Assembly (NCBI RefSeq): GCF_027947575.1
Contig: NZ_CP116256.1
Coordinates: 7,378,001 to 7,442,000 of the forward strand
Source: Streptomyces rubrogriseus
GTDB lineage: Bacteria > Actinomycetota > Actinomycetes > Streptomycetales > Streptomycetaceae
Direction of reading: 5' to 3'
DNA length: 64,000 nucleotides
The translations under genes and the position numbers were made by a program. This document shows, one piece after another, positions 51,964 to 60,303 of this stretch. The notes below the pieces were generated by a model. The model was not told where the DNA came from and did no database searches. It worked only from the letters and a program-made list of their open reading frames with translations. Position 1 is the first letter of the stretch, and each line of letters starts with the position of its first letter.

Positions 51964-52515
51964 GTGCAGCGTCATGGGTTCCTCGGCGGCAGCGCCGCGC
52001 TCCGCATCCGTGTGACAGGAAGTGTTCTCCTGGTCGCACATCTCGCGTTCGTCGCCTGGTACGCGCTGCGGCCGCTGGACGTCCCCTGGGTACTGCCGCC
52101 CAACCTGGAGCCGTTCGCCGGGATCCGCGCCGACCTGGCGCTGGGCGGGCGCGCGGCGGCCCGTTCGATCGGCGGCTCGCTGGCCCTGCTGGCGCCGCTC
52201 GGCGTCCTGCTGCCGGTGGCCGGCGGGCGGCTGCACGTCTCGCCGCTGGCGTCCCTGCTGCGCACCACGGCCGCGGCCGCCCTGCTGTCGGTGGGCGTCG
52301 AGCTGCTGCAGACCGGGGTGCCCGGTCAGGTCGTCGACATCGACTCGGTGCTGCTGAACACGGTGGGCGTGGCCCTCGCGCACCTCGCCGTCGTCCCGGC
52401 GGGCCGGGCCCGGCTCCGCCGCTGGTACCGGCAGCACGGGCGGGAGGGCCTCCTCCAGGAGGAGCCCGGTCAGGGTCGGACCCCGACGATTCCCAGGGTC
52501 GGTATCGCCCCGTAG
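51964..52515 (+). CDS. VanZ family membrane protein
   Basis: 183 residues from a GTG, with four to five hydrophobic segments (GSVLLVAHLAFVAWYAL; IGGSLALLAPLGVLLPVAG; TTAAAALLSVGVELLQ; VLLNTVGVALAHLAVV). The motif VELLQ...VVDIDSVLLNTVGVALAH is the VanZ signature. VanZ confers low-level teicoplanin resistance in enterococci, but most actinobacterial members have no known role. Confidence 0.9.
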   Translation: MQRHGFLGGSAALRIRVTGSVLLVAHLAFVAWYALRPLDVPWVLPPNLEPFAGIRADLALGGRAAARSIGGSLALLAPLGVLLPVAGGRLHVSPLASLLRTTAAAALLSVGVELLQTGVPGQVVDIDSVLLNTVGVALAHLAVVPAGRARLRRWYRQHGREGLLQEEPGQGRTPTIPRVGIAP

Positions 52516-52610
52516 AGCGACGCTTTGTGCGGTTCGTCTCCGTAGCGTGGAGGGCAGATGAAGGGGAAGCCGGAGGGCAGCCCCACCCACACGCTCACGA
52601 AGGAGCCGCG

Positions 52611-52814
52611 ATGTCCAGCCTCGCCCGCCCCACCCACGGCCGCATGATCGGCGGAGTGTGCGCCGCGCTGGCCCGGCGCTTCGGCACCTCCGCCGGCACG
52701 ATGCGGGTGATCTTCCTGGTCTCCTGCCTGCTGCCCGGCCCGCAGTTCCTGCTCTACCTGGCCCTGTGGATCCTGCTCCCGTCCGAGGAGAAGGCCGCCC
52801 GTACGGCCTGGTGA
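52611..52814 (+). CDS. PspC domain membrane protein
   Basis: 67 residues with AAGGAG 7 nt before the ATG. RMIGGVCAALARRFGTSAGTMRVIFLVSCLLPGPQFLLYLALWILLP is a complete PspC domain. Such small proteins are associated with envelope-stress regulation, and here it follows the afsQ region. A bidirectional terminator lies 30 bp downstream. Confidence 0.92.
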   Translation: MSSLARPTHGRMIGGVCAALARRFGTSAGTMRVIFLVSCLLPGPQFLLYLALWILLPSEEKAARTAW

Positions 52815-52843
52815 CAGACGTACCACCCCTCTGGTACACCGAT

Positions 52844-52872
52844 GGGGCGCACCCGGCGACCGGGTGCGCCCC
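52844..52872. terminator. Bidirectional terminator
   Basis: GGGGCGCACCCG-n5-CGGGTGCGCCCC, a perfect 12-bp stem between the PspC gene and the convergent secreted-protein gene. Confidence 0.9.
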
Positions 52873-52901
52873 TTCGGCGCGTACGGGGGAGGCGGTGGCG
52901 C

Positions 52902-53270
52902 TCAGCCGCCCAGCGGGAGGCCGTTGACCGGCAGGCCCTGGGTGGGCAGCCCCTTCAGCGGCACACCGCCGAGCAGCTTGGCGACCGGCTCGGTCGGGCC
53001 CTCGGCGAGCTGCTCGGCGACCACCTGCTCGACCACCGGCTGCGCGACGGTCAGACCGGTGTGGGAGATCTTGCGGCCCTGCTCCAGCACGTTGCCCGCG
53101 CCGGGCGCCACCTGGGAGACGGTCTCCGCGGGGAGGGTGCGGGCGACGGAGTCCACCGTCTGCGCGGTGTCCGGGAGCTCGGGGGCCGCGGTGGCCGCGC
53201 CCGCGCCGGCGGCGGCGAAGGCGGCGCCGAGGGCGGCGACACCGAGGGTCTTGGCAGCAGACTGCTTCAT
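52902..53270 (-). CDS. Small secreted hypothetical protein
   Basis: 122 residues with a signal peptide (TLGVAALGAAFAAAGAGAATAAP) and GAGGA 9 nt upstream. The mature part has Gln/Glu/Val-rich helical segments and ends in GLPTQGLPVNGLPLGG-type repeats. Like the protein at 46573 it belongs to a loosely defined Streptomyces group with no known function. Confidence 0.78.
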   Translation of the reverse strand: MKQSAAKTLGVAALGAAFAAAGAGAATAAPELPDTAQTVDSVARTLPAETVSQVAPGAGNVLEQGRKISHTGLTVAQPVVEQVVAEQLAEGPTEPVAKLLGGVPLKGLPTQGLPVNGLPLGG

Positions 53271-53359
53271 GAAGATGCGTCCTCGTAATGGGGTGACGGG
53301 GATGTGAGCGGTCCTTGACCGTAAACACGCGCCACCCCCGGCGGCAAACATCGAAATGC

Positions 53360-53382
53360 GGACGGATGGTGAATGTCCGTCC
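53360..53382 (-). terminator. Terminator after adenosine deaminase
   Basis: GGACGGA-n9-TCCGTCC, a 7-bp stem about 30 bp past the stop at 53411. Confidence 0.55.
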
Positions 53383-53410
53383 ACGTTTCCGTATTACCGT
53401 CGTCCCGCGT

Positions 53411-54613
53411 TCAGTCGTCGGATTCCGAAGAACCGCTGGTCGAAGCCGTCTGCTGGAACAGCCATTCGGATTTCAGCTCGGCATATCCGGGCTTGATGAC
53501 GTCATTGATCATGGCCAGTCGTTCATCGAAAGGAATGAACGCTGATTTCATCGCATTGACGGAGAACCACTGCATGTCGTCGAGCGTGTAGCCGAATGCC
53601 TCGACCAGGTGCTCGAATTCCCGGCTCATGCTGGTGTGGGACATCAGCCGGTTGTCGGTGTTGACGGTGGCCCGGAAGTGCAGCCGGCGCAGCAGCCCGA
53701 TGGGGTGCTCGGCGTAGGAGTCGGCGGCGCCGGTCTGGAGGTTGGAGCTGGGGCACAGCTCCAGCGGGATCCGCTTGTCGCGGACGTAGGAGGCGAGCCG
53801 CCCGAGCTTGACCGAGCCGTCCTCGTGGACCTGGATGTCGTCGATGATGCGCACCCCGTGCCCGAGCCGGTCGGCGCCGCACCACTGAAGAGCCTGCCAG
53901 ATGGACGGCAGCCCGAAGGCCTCGCCGGCGTGGATGGTGAAGTGGTTGTTCTCCCGCTTCAGGTACTCGAAGGCGTCCAGGTGCCGGGTGGGCGGGTAAC
54001 CGGCCTCGGCGCCCGCGATGTCGAATCCGACCACGCCCAGATCGCGGTAGCGGTTGGCGAGTTCGGCGATCTCCAGGGAGCGGGCCGCGTGCCGCATCGC
54101 GGTGAGCAGGGCGCCGACCCGGATGCGGTGGCCGTTGTCCCGGGCGCGCCGCTCGCCCTCCCGGAAGCCCTCGTTGACGGCCTCGACGACCTCTTCGAGG
54201 GTCAGCCCCTTCTCCAGGTGCTGCTCGGGGGCGTACCGCACCTCGGCGTAGACGACGCCGTCCTCGGCGAGGTCCTGCGCGCACTCGGCGGCGACCCGGA
54301 CCAGCGCGTCGCGGGTCTGCATGACGCCGACGGTGTGGGAGAAGGTCTCCAGGTACCGCTCCAGGGACCCGGAGTCGGCGGCCTGCCGGAACCAGGTGCC
54401 GAGCAGGTCGGCGTCGGTTTCGGGGAGGTCCCCGTAGCCCGTCTCGCGGGCGAGTTCCACGACCGTGCCCGGCCGCAGACCGCCGTCGAGGTGATCGTGC
54501 AGCAGGACCTTCGGCGCCCGGCGGATCCGGTCCGGCGACGGTGTCTTCGAGACGGTCGCGGTATGCGTCGCGCTGCTCGCCGCGGCGCTCTTCTCGGTGC
54601 TTTGGCTCGTCAT
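53411..54613 (-). CDS. add: Adenosine deaminase
   Basis: 400 residues. It converts (deoxy)adenosine to (deoxy)inosine, the substrate of the PNP enzyme. Zinc ligands HDHLDGG near the N-terminus, [10 protein letters not shown] with the catalytic His and Glu, LGHGVRI, and a final zinc Asp in [13 protein letters not shown] 54613 is leaderless: TAGAGT sits exactly 6 nt before it, and the CTACGCGCGTAG palindrome just upstream of that. Confidence 0.96.
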   Translation of the reverse strand: MTSQSTEKSAAASSATHTATVSKTPSPDRIRRAPKVLLHDHLDGGLRPGTVVELARETGYGDLPETDADLLGTWFRQAADSGSLERYLETFSHTVGVMQTRDALVRVAAECAQDLAEDGVVYAEVRYAPEQHLEKGLTLEEVVEAVNEGFREGERRARDNGHRIRVGALLTAMRHAARSLEIAELANRYRDLGVVGFDIAGAEAGYPPTRHLDAFEYLKRENNHFTIHAGEAFGLPSIWQALQWCGADRLGHGVRIIDDIQVHEDGSVKLGRLASYVRDKRIPLELCPSSNLQTGAADSYAEHPIGLLRRLHFRATVNTDNRLMSHTSMSREFEHLVEAFGYTLDDMQWFSVNAMKSAFIPFDERLAMINDVIKPGYAELKSEWLFQQTASTSGSSESDD

Positions 54614-54619
54614 TTGCGC

Positions 54620-54641
54620 ACTCTAACTCCTACGCGCGTAG
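54620..54641 (-). promoter_or_regulatory. Nucleoside operator and leaderless promoter of add
   Basis: CTACGCGCGTAG at 54630-54641 (minus-strand direction) is followed 4 nt later by TAGAGT (54625-54620) and, after 6 nt, by the ATG at 54613. Third copy of the palindrome shared with PNP and deoC. Confidence 0.76.
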
Positions 54642-54748
54642 AACACCGGGCGAATGCCCGGACCCGATGCGCTGTACGGACTCCCCGATATGTAACGGTG
54701 ACCGCGCGGAAGGGTTCCGTACACCCGGTCTTCTGAGAATCTTCTGCC

Positions 54749-55510
54749 ATGGCACAGCAAGCGACGCCGGTCCGTCGGGCCCGGCTGGGGCGGACGCTCG
54801 GTCCGGAGGGGACGGCGGTGAGCGGTGTGGTGCTGCTGCTCCCCGAGGGCGACGAGGTCTCCGACCGCAGGCCCTCCGCGCTGCTCGCGGCCGCGTCCGT
54901 GCGCGCGTTGGGGCGCAGGCTGGCACGCGCGGGCCGGGAGGAGGGTCTGGCCACGCATGTCGTGCACTACCGCTACCGCGGCTGGAACGGCGCCGAGGCC
55001 CACCTCGCCCGGGACGCCGAGTGGGCCGCCGACGAGGCCGTACGGCGCTACGGCGACGTACCCGTCTGCCTGGTCGGCACCGGAATGGGCGGCCGGGCGG
55101 CGTTGCGGGCAGCGGGGAACGAGGCCGTCAACTCGGTGCTGGCGATCGCCCCTTGGCTGCCGGAGGACGACGTGGCCGCGCCACCCGAACCGGTGAAGCA
55201 GCTCGCCGGGCGGCAGGTGCTGATCGTGCACGGCACCAACGACGGCCGCAGCGACCCGGAGTTGTCCTTCCGGCTCGCCTCCCGGGCGAAGAAGGCGAAC
55301 CGCGGTGTGTGCCGGTTCGAGGTGCACTCCGACGGCCACGGGCTGCGGCAGTACCGGGACGAGGTCACCGCGCTGGCCGAGGACTTCGTGATGGGCGTGC
55401 TGTTCGGGCAGTCCTTCTCGCGCCCGGTGGAGGACGCCCTGGCCGCTCCCCCGCCGCTGGGACTGCGGATGCCGTTGGCGGCGGGGTTCGGGAAGTCGCT
55501 GCGGCGGTAG
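54749..55510 (+). CDS. Alpha/beta hydrolase-fold protein with no nucleophile serine
   Basis: 253 residues. The dienelactone hydrolase-like fold is visible: GVVLLLPEGDE, HVVHYRYRGWNG, VCLVGTGMGG, VLIVHGTNDGRSDP (acidic residue) and HSDGHGL (His). The nucleophile elbow that should read GxSxG is GTGMG, with Gly112 where Ser belongs. Canonical esterase chemistry is not expected. The Asp and His of the triad are kept. Divergent from add, 135 bp away. Confidence 0.85.
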   Translation: MAQQATPVRRARLGRTLGPEGTAVSGVVLLLPEGDEVSDRRPSALLAAASVRALGRRLARAGREEGLATHVVHYRYRGWNGAEAHLARDAEWAADEAVRRYGDVPVCLVGTGMGGRAALRAAGNEAVNSVLAIAPWLPEDDVAAPPEPVKQLAGRQVLIVHGTNDGRSDPELSFRLASRAKKANRGVCRFEVHSDGHGLRQYRDEVTALAEDFVMGVLFGQSFSRPVEDALAAPPPLGLRMPLAAGFGKSLRR

Positions 55511-55527
55511 GCCCCCCGTCGCGAGGT

Positions 55528-56481
55528 TCAGGACGGCAGGAGGCTCCCCCGCCGTGACAGCAGGAACCTCTTGAACGCCGCGACGGGCGGCGTGTCCGTG
55601 CGTCCCGCCAGCCAGGCCACGCCGATCTCGCGGGCGGCGCGCGGGGCGGTGACCGTCAGTTCGACGACGCCGGGGCGGGGCACGGCGGGCGGCGGCAGCA
55701 GGGCGACGCCGAGACCGGCCGCGACCAGGCCGCGCAGCGTCTCCGCCTCCTCCCCCTCGAAGGCCACCCTGGGCCGGAAACCGGCCTCCTTGCACAGCGC
55801 GTCGGTGATGCGCCGCAGGCCGTAGCCGGGCTCCAGGGTCACGAAGATCTCGTCGGCGGCCTCGGCGAGGCGGATGCGCCGGCGCCCGGCCAGGGAGTGG
55901 TCGGCCGGGACGACCAGGCGCAGCTTCTGCTCGTCGAGGCGGCGGGCGACCAGGTCGGGGGCGTCGGGGACCGGGGAGGTGAGGCACAGGTCCAGCTCCC
56001 CCGCGCGCAGCCGCTCCAGCATGGCCTCGCCGTAGTTCTGCACGAGGCTGAAGCGGACCCGGGGGTGGTCGGCGCGGAAGGCGTGCAGCAGGCCGGGGAC
56101 GGTCTCGGCGCCCATGGTGTGCAGGAAGCCGAAGGCGACCTTGCCGGTGGCCGGGTCGGCGTCGGCGCGGACCTCGTCGGCGGCCCGCTCGACCTCGGCG
56201 AGGGCGCGTTCGACGGAGCCGAGGAAGGTGCGCCCGGCGACGGTCAGCGCGAGGGTGCGGCCGCGCCGGACGAACAGGTCGACGCCGAGGTCCTCCTCCA
56301 GGCGGACGAGGGCGCGGGAGAGGGTCGACTGGGGGACGTTCATCTCCTGGGCGGCCCGGGTGACGTGCTCGGTGCGGGCCACGCCGGCGAAGTGCGCGAG
56401 GCGGGGCGCGAGCAGCGCGACGATGTCTTCTGTGTCACCGGACGGTGACAGGCGGGGCCGTGAGCTTTGCTGATGCACCAT
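55528..56481 (-). CDS. LysR-type transcriptional regulator
   Basis: 317 residues from ATG 56481 (an ATG 18 nt earlier is possible). Helix-turn-helix: LAHFAGVARTEHVTRAAQEMNVPQSTLSRALVRLEEDLGVDLFVRRGRTLALT. A substrate-binding domain follows (GKVAFGFLHTMGAETVPGLLHAF, ...GYGLRRITDALCKEAG). Divergent from an MFS exporter 63 bp away, which it most likely controls. Confidence 0.93.
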   Translation of the reverse strand: MVHQQSSRPRLSPSGDTEDIVALLAPRLAHFAGVARTEHVTRAAQEMNVPQSTLSRALVRLEEDLGVDLFVRRGRTLALTVAGRTFLGSVERALAEVERAADEVRADADPATGKVAFGFLHTMGAETVPGLLHAFRADHPRVRFSLVQNYGEAMLERLRAGELDLCLTSPVPDAPDLVARRLDEQKLRLVVPADHSLAGRRRIRLAEAADEIFVTLEPGYGLRRITDALCKEAGFRPRVAFEGEEAETLRGLVAAGLGVALLPPPAVPRPGVVELTVTAPRAAREIGVAWLAGRTDTPPVAAFKRFLLSRRGSLLPS

Positions 56482-56544
56482 GGGAACGATTATGGCCATT
56501 CCATGCATTGGACGGATGAGTAAGGGGCTTCGTACCTTCGTGGC

Positions 56545-57846
56545 ATGACTCCCGCCGATACCGGGGCGTCCACGGTCGTGGACGCCGCATCCGCCGCCTC
56601 CGACTCCCTCGCGTCCTCCGACTCGCGCATGGCGCCGGGCGGCCCCGGCTACCGCCGGATGAGTTTCGCGCTGTTCCTGGCGGGCGTCGCGACCTTCGCG
56701 CTCCTCTACTCCACCCAGGCCCTGCTGCCGCTGATCTCCGGCGACCTGGGCGTCACGGCGAGCGACGCGAGCTGGACGGTGGCCGCCGCGACCGGTGGCC
56801 TCGCGGTGTTCGTGCTGCCGATGAGCGCGCTGTCGGAGCGGTTCGGACGGCGTACGGTCATGACGGCGTCGCTGGCGGTCGCGGTGACCGTCGGGCTGCT
56901 GGTGCCCTTCGCCCCGTCGCTGCCGGCGCTGGTCGCGCTGCGGGCGGTGCAGGGCGCGGCGCTGGCCGGGCTGCCGGCCTCGGCGACGGCGTACCTGGCG
57001 GAGGAGGTGCGGCCGCGGGCGCTGGTCACCGCGATCGGCCTGTTCGTGGCGGGCAACAGCGTGGGCGGGATGAGCGGCCGGGTGATCACCGGCTGGGTCG
57101 CCCAGGAGTGGGGCTGGCGGGTCGCCGTCGGGGTGATCGGCCTGGTCGCGGTGGCCTGCGCGGTGGCCTTCCGGCTGCTGCTGCCGGCGCCGAAGCACTT
57201 CACGCCGGGCTCGCTGCGCCCGCGGGTCCTGGTCCGCACGGTCCGCGACCACCTGGCCGACCCGCTGCTGCGCCGCCTGTACGCGATCGGCGCGCTGTTC
57301 ATGACGGTGTTCGGCGGCGTCTACACGGTGATCGGCTACCGCCTGACCGAGGCACCCTTCTCCCTCCCGCAGGGTCTGATCGGCTCGATCTTCCTGGTCT
57401 ACCTGGTCGGCACGGTCTCGGCCTCGACGGCGGGCCGGCTGGTGGGCCGCCTGGGCCGCCGCGGCGCGCTCTACCTCGGCGCCGGTACGACGGCGGCGGG
57501 CCTGCTGCTGTCCCTGGCGCCGTCCCTGCCGCTGGTCCTGCTCGGCCTGGTGCTGATCACGGCGGGCTTCTTCGCCGGGCACGCGGTGGCGTCCTCGGCG
57601 GTCGGCAAGACCGCGCAGCACGGCCGGGCCCAGGCCTCGGCGCTGTACCAGTCCGCCTACTACGTGGGTTCCAGCGCGGGCAGTACGGTCGGCGCGGTGG
57701 CCTTCCACTCCGGCGGCTGGGCCGGCACGGTCGCGGTGGGGGTGCTCGCGGTGCTGGGCGTCGTGGCCATCACGGTCTCCGGGTCGCTGGCGGCCCGCCG
57801 CCAGGCCGCGGTCGCGCCCGTGAGGGCTCTGGGCCTGCCGCGCTGA
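56545..57846 (+). CDS. MFS transporter (AraJ/YnfM-type efflux)
   Basis: 433 residues with 12 hydrophobic segments, starting RMSFALFLAGVATFALLYSTQALLP. The loop LSERFGRRTVMT is the MFS signature motif. This sub-group exports small molecules or sugars. TACCTT lies 6 nt before the ATG (leaderless geometry). Divergent from a LysR gene, so probably substrate-induced. Confidence 0.93.
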   Translation: MTPADTGASTVVDAASAASDSLASSDSRMAPGGPGYRRMSFALFLAGVATFALLYSTQALLPLISGDLGVTASDASWTVAAATGGLAVFVLPMSALSERFGRRTVMTASLAVAVTVGLLVPFAPSLPALVALRAVQGAALAGLPASATAYLAEEVRPRALVTAIGLFVAGNSVGGMSGRVITGWVAQEWGWRVAVGVIGLVAVACAVAFRLLLPAPKHFTPGSLRPRVLVRTVRDHLADPLLRRLYAIGALFMTVFGGVYTVIGYRLTEAPFSLPQGLIGSIFLVYLVGTVSASTAGRLVGRLGRRGALYLGAGTTAAGLLLSLAPSLPLVLLGLVLITAGFFAGHAVASSAVGKTAQHGRAQASALYQSAYYVGSSAGSTVGAVAFHSGGWAGTVAVGVLAVLGVVAITVSGSLAARRQAAVAPVRALGLPR

Positions 57847-57953
57847 CCTGCGCCTTTCTTGACTGCACAGGCCATTGTCAGTCCCCTGCGGTAGCTTCCG
57901 AAGTGCGAGGCGCGAAGACGCGCACGACGGGACGCCACAGGGGTGGGTGGACG

Positions 57954-58958
57954 ATGACCAACGGCACCGTGACGACGGAGCTGGACTCCGCGCTGGAGAA
58001 GCACCGGCCCGAGCTGACGGGGTACTGCTACCGGATGCTCGGTTCCTCCTTCGAGGCCGAGGACGCCGTGCAGGACACGCTGGTCCGCGCCTGGCGGAGC
58101 TACGACAAGTTCGAGGGCCGCTCCAGCCTGCGCTCGTGGCTGTACCGGATCGCGACCAACGTCTGCCTGGACATGCTGACCGCGGGCAACAAGCGGGCGC
58201 GTCCGATGGACCTGACGGAGGCGACACCGCTCGCCCAGGCCGCGCTGTCCCCGCGCCCGGACCACACCTGGCTGGAGCCGATGCCCGACGCCCGTGTGCT
58301 GCCGCAGACCGCCGACCCGGCCGAGGCCGCGGTCGCCAAGGAGTCCGTGCGGCTCGCCTTCATGGCCGCCCTCCAGCAGCTGCCGCCCAAGCAGCGGGCG
58401 GTGCTGATCCTGCGCGAGGTGCTGGCGTGGCGGGCGAGCGAGGTCGCCGAGCTGCTCGGCACCTCGGTCGCCTCCGTCAACAGCGCGTTGCAGCGCGCCC
58501 GCGCGACACTCGCCGAGCGGGCGGACCGCGGCGCCGACGCGGCGGTGTCGGACCCGTTGGACGAGGAGCAGCAGAAGCTGCTGGAGCGCTATGTCGCGGC
58601 CTTCGAGGGCTACGACATGACGGCGCTGACGGCGCTCCTGCACGAGGACGCGGTCATGACGATGCCGCCGTTCGACCTGTGGCTGGCCGGCCCGGCGGAC
58701 ATCACCGGTTTCATGACGACGCTCGGCGCCGCGTGCGCCGGGTCGCGGCTGCTGCCGGTCCAGGCCAACGGGCTGCCGGCCTTCGCGCACTACAAGCCGG
58801 ACCCGGAGGCGGGCGGCTTCGCGCCGTGGGCGGTCCAGGTGCTGGAGATCTCAGAGGGCCGCATCACCGGGTTCCACTGCTTCCTCGACACCAAGCGGTG
58901 GTTCCCGCTCTTCGACCTGCCGCTCCGTCTCGAAGCGGAGGCCGACGAGGTCCAGTAG
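57954..58958 (+). CDS. ECF sigma factor with SnoaL-like domain (TIGR02960/SigX5 type)
   Basis: 334 residues. Region 2 is ELTGYCYRMLGSSFEAEDAVQDTLVRAWRSYDKFEGRSSLRSWLYRIATNVCLDML, and region 4 is LQQLPPKQRAVLILREVLAWRASEVAELLGTSVASVNSALQRARATL. A C-terminal SnoaL-like domain follows (YVAAFEGYDMTALTALLHEDAVMTMPPFDLWLAGP). No anti-sigma gene adjoins it. Its last 108 bp are overlapped by an antisense gene (STAS protein). Confidence 0.94.
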   Translation: MTNGTVTTELDSALEKHRPELTGYCYRMLGSSFEAEDAVQDTLVRAWRSYDKFEGRSSLRSWLYRIATNVCLDMLTAGNKRARPMDLTEATPLAQAALSPRPDHTWLEPMPDARVLPQTADPAEAAVAKESVRLAFMAALQQLPPKQRAVLILREVLAWRASEVAELLGTSVASVNSALQRARATLAERADRGADAAVSDPLDEEQQKLLERYVAAFEGYDMTALTALLHEDAVMTMPPFDLWLAGPADITGFMTTLGAACAGSRLLPVQANGLPAFAHYKPDPEAGGFAPWAVQVLEISEGRITGFHCFLDTKRWFPLFDLPLRLEAEADEVQ

Positions 58959-59237
58959 GGCGTGCAGGGCCGGATCGGGGTCGCGCAGCCGGATCCGGCC
59001 CCCGGCCCGCCGGGCGGTGAGCTCCAGCCGCGCCAGCAGGTCGACCACGGCGAGCCCCGGCGGCCCGAGACCGCCGACGTCGCAGACGACCACCCCGGCC
59101 CGGGTGCTTTCCAGCAGCGCGCGCACCTCGTCGCAGAACCGGGGCGTCTCCCCTCGGGAGACGGGCCCCGGCAGCACGAGTACGGCGGGTGTCACGGCGT
59201 CCACGTGCGGTAGACCCGGCGTCTGCCGGGAAATCAT
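58851..59237 (-). CDS. STAS domain protein (anti-anti-sigma-like)
   Basis: 128 residues from ATG 59237. The STAS-like fold shows VLVLPGPVSRGETPRFCDEVRALLESTRAGVVVCDVGGLGPPGLAVVDLLARL, but the phosphorylated Ser of SpoIIAA is replaced (VGGLGPPGL). Its last 36 codons lie antisense to the end of the sigma factor gene, so the two transcripts overlap. Whether it acts on a sigma factor is inference. Confidence 0.75.
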   Translation of the reverse strand: MISRQTPGLPHVDAVTPAVLVLPGPVSRGETPRFCDEVRALLESTRAGVVVCDVGGLGPPGLAVVDLLARLELTARRAGGRIRLRDPDPALHALLDLVGLRFETERQVEEREPPLGVEEAVEPGDAAL

Positions 59238-59381
59238 CGGTGCCCGCCGCCGGAGATCGCAGCAGAGATCACATTGACGTGCGCGGACTCCGCCCCGGAG
59301 GGTTTGCTGCATGCCCCACGCATCCCCTCCGTCTCCCCGTGCCATATCGTCCCCGGTCCGCCCGCTCGGCGGGGAGGTGCC

Positions 59382-60302
59382 GTGCAGGGGGTGCTGACCG
59401 GCTTCGCGGTCATCGCGGTGGTGATCGGCGTCGGCTATGTGCTCGGCCTGCGCGGCCATCTGGGCCCTCAGGGCCGCGAGGTGCTGACCAAGCTCGCCTT
59501 CCACGTGGCCTCCCCGGCCCTGCTGTTCACCACGCTGGCGACGGCCGACCTGTCGGTGGTCTTCTCCGCCCGGCTGCTGGTGACGGCCCTGTCCACGGTG
59601 GCGGTGGCCGGTGCGTTCGTCGCGGTGGGCGTCGTACGGGGCTGGGGTGTGGGCCGTACGACGATCGGCGCGCTGTGCTCCGGCTACGTCAACTCCGGCA
59701 ACCTCGGCATCCCGATCGCCGTGTACGTCCTGGGCGACACCTCGCTGGTGGCGCCGGTGCTGCTGTTCCAGCTGGTGCTGGTGACGCCGGTGGCGGTGAC
59801 GATCCTGGACCTGTCGCGCGGGGGCGCCGGGGGCACCCTGTGGCGGCGCCTGCTGACGCCGCTGCGCAATCCGATCGCGCTGGGCTCACTCGCCGGGGTC
59901 GCGGTCGCCGCGAGCGGCCTCGAGGTGCCCGACCCGGTCATGGACCCGGTGACGCTGATCGGCAACATGTCGGTCCCGGCGGTGCTGCTGGCCTTCGGCA
60001 TCGGCCTGTGCGGCTCCACCATGCCGCTGCGGGGCGTGGAACGGCGGCCGGTGCTGCTCGCGGTCGCGCTGAAGGCGGTGGGCCAGCCCGCGGTGGCCTG
60101 GGCGCTGGCGTCCGGAGTCTTCGGTCTGCGGGGCCCCCAACTCCTCGACGTGGTGGTGACGTCGGCGCTCCCCGCCGCGCAGAACCTGTACACCTACGCG
60201 TCGACCTACGGGGTCGGCGAGCGCCTGGCCCGCGACGCCATCCTGGTCTCGACGGTGGTGTCCGTGCCGGTGCTGGTGGGAGTGGCGGCGGTGCTCGGGT
60301 GA
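59382..60302 (+). CDS. AEC family transporter (auxin efflux carrier type)
   Basis: 306 residues from GTG 59382 with GGGAGG close upstream. Ten hydrophobic segments including FAVIAVVIGVGYVLGL, LAFHVASPALLFTTLA, CSGYVNSGNLGIPIAVYVLGD (the conserved NxxxxGIP region) and the C-terminal LLDVVVTSALPAAQNLYTYAS. AEC carriers move organic acids or amino acids. It ends 1 bp from the convergent Uma2 gene. Confidence 0.9.
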   Translation: MQGVLTGFAVIAVVIGVGYVLGLRGHLGPQGREVLTKLAFHVASPALLFTTLATADLSVVFSARLLVTALSTVAVAGAFVAVGVVRGWGVGRTTIGALCSGYVNSGNLGIPIAVYVLGDTSLVAPVLLFQLVLVTPVAVTILDLSRGGAGGTLWRRLLTPLRNPIALGSLAGVAVAASGLEVPDPVMDPVTLIGNMSVPAVLLAFGIGLCGSTMPLRGVERRPVLLAVALKAVGQPAVAWALASGVFGLRGPQLLDVVVTSALPAAQNLYTYASTYGVGERLARDAILVSTVVSVPVLVGVAAVLG

Positions 60303-60303
60303 G

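Noticed and set aside
57859..57897. A sigma-70 promoter TTGACT...TAGCTT before the SnoaL-type sigma factor
   Set aside because: The spacer is 27 bp, too long for a standard promoter.
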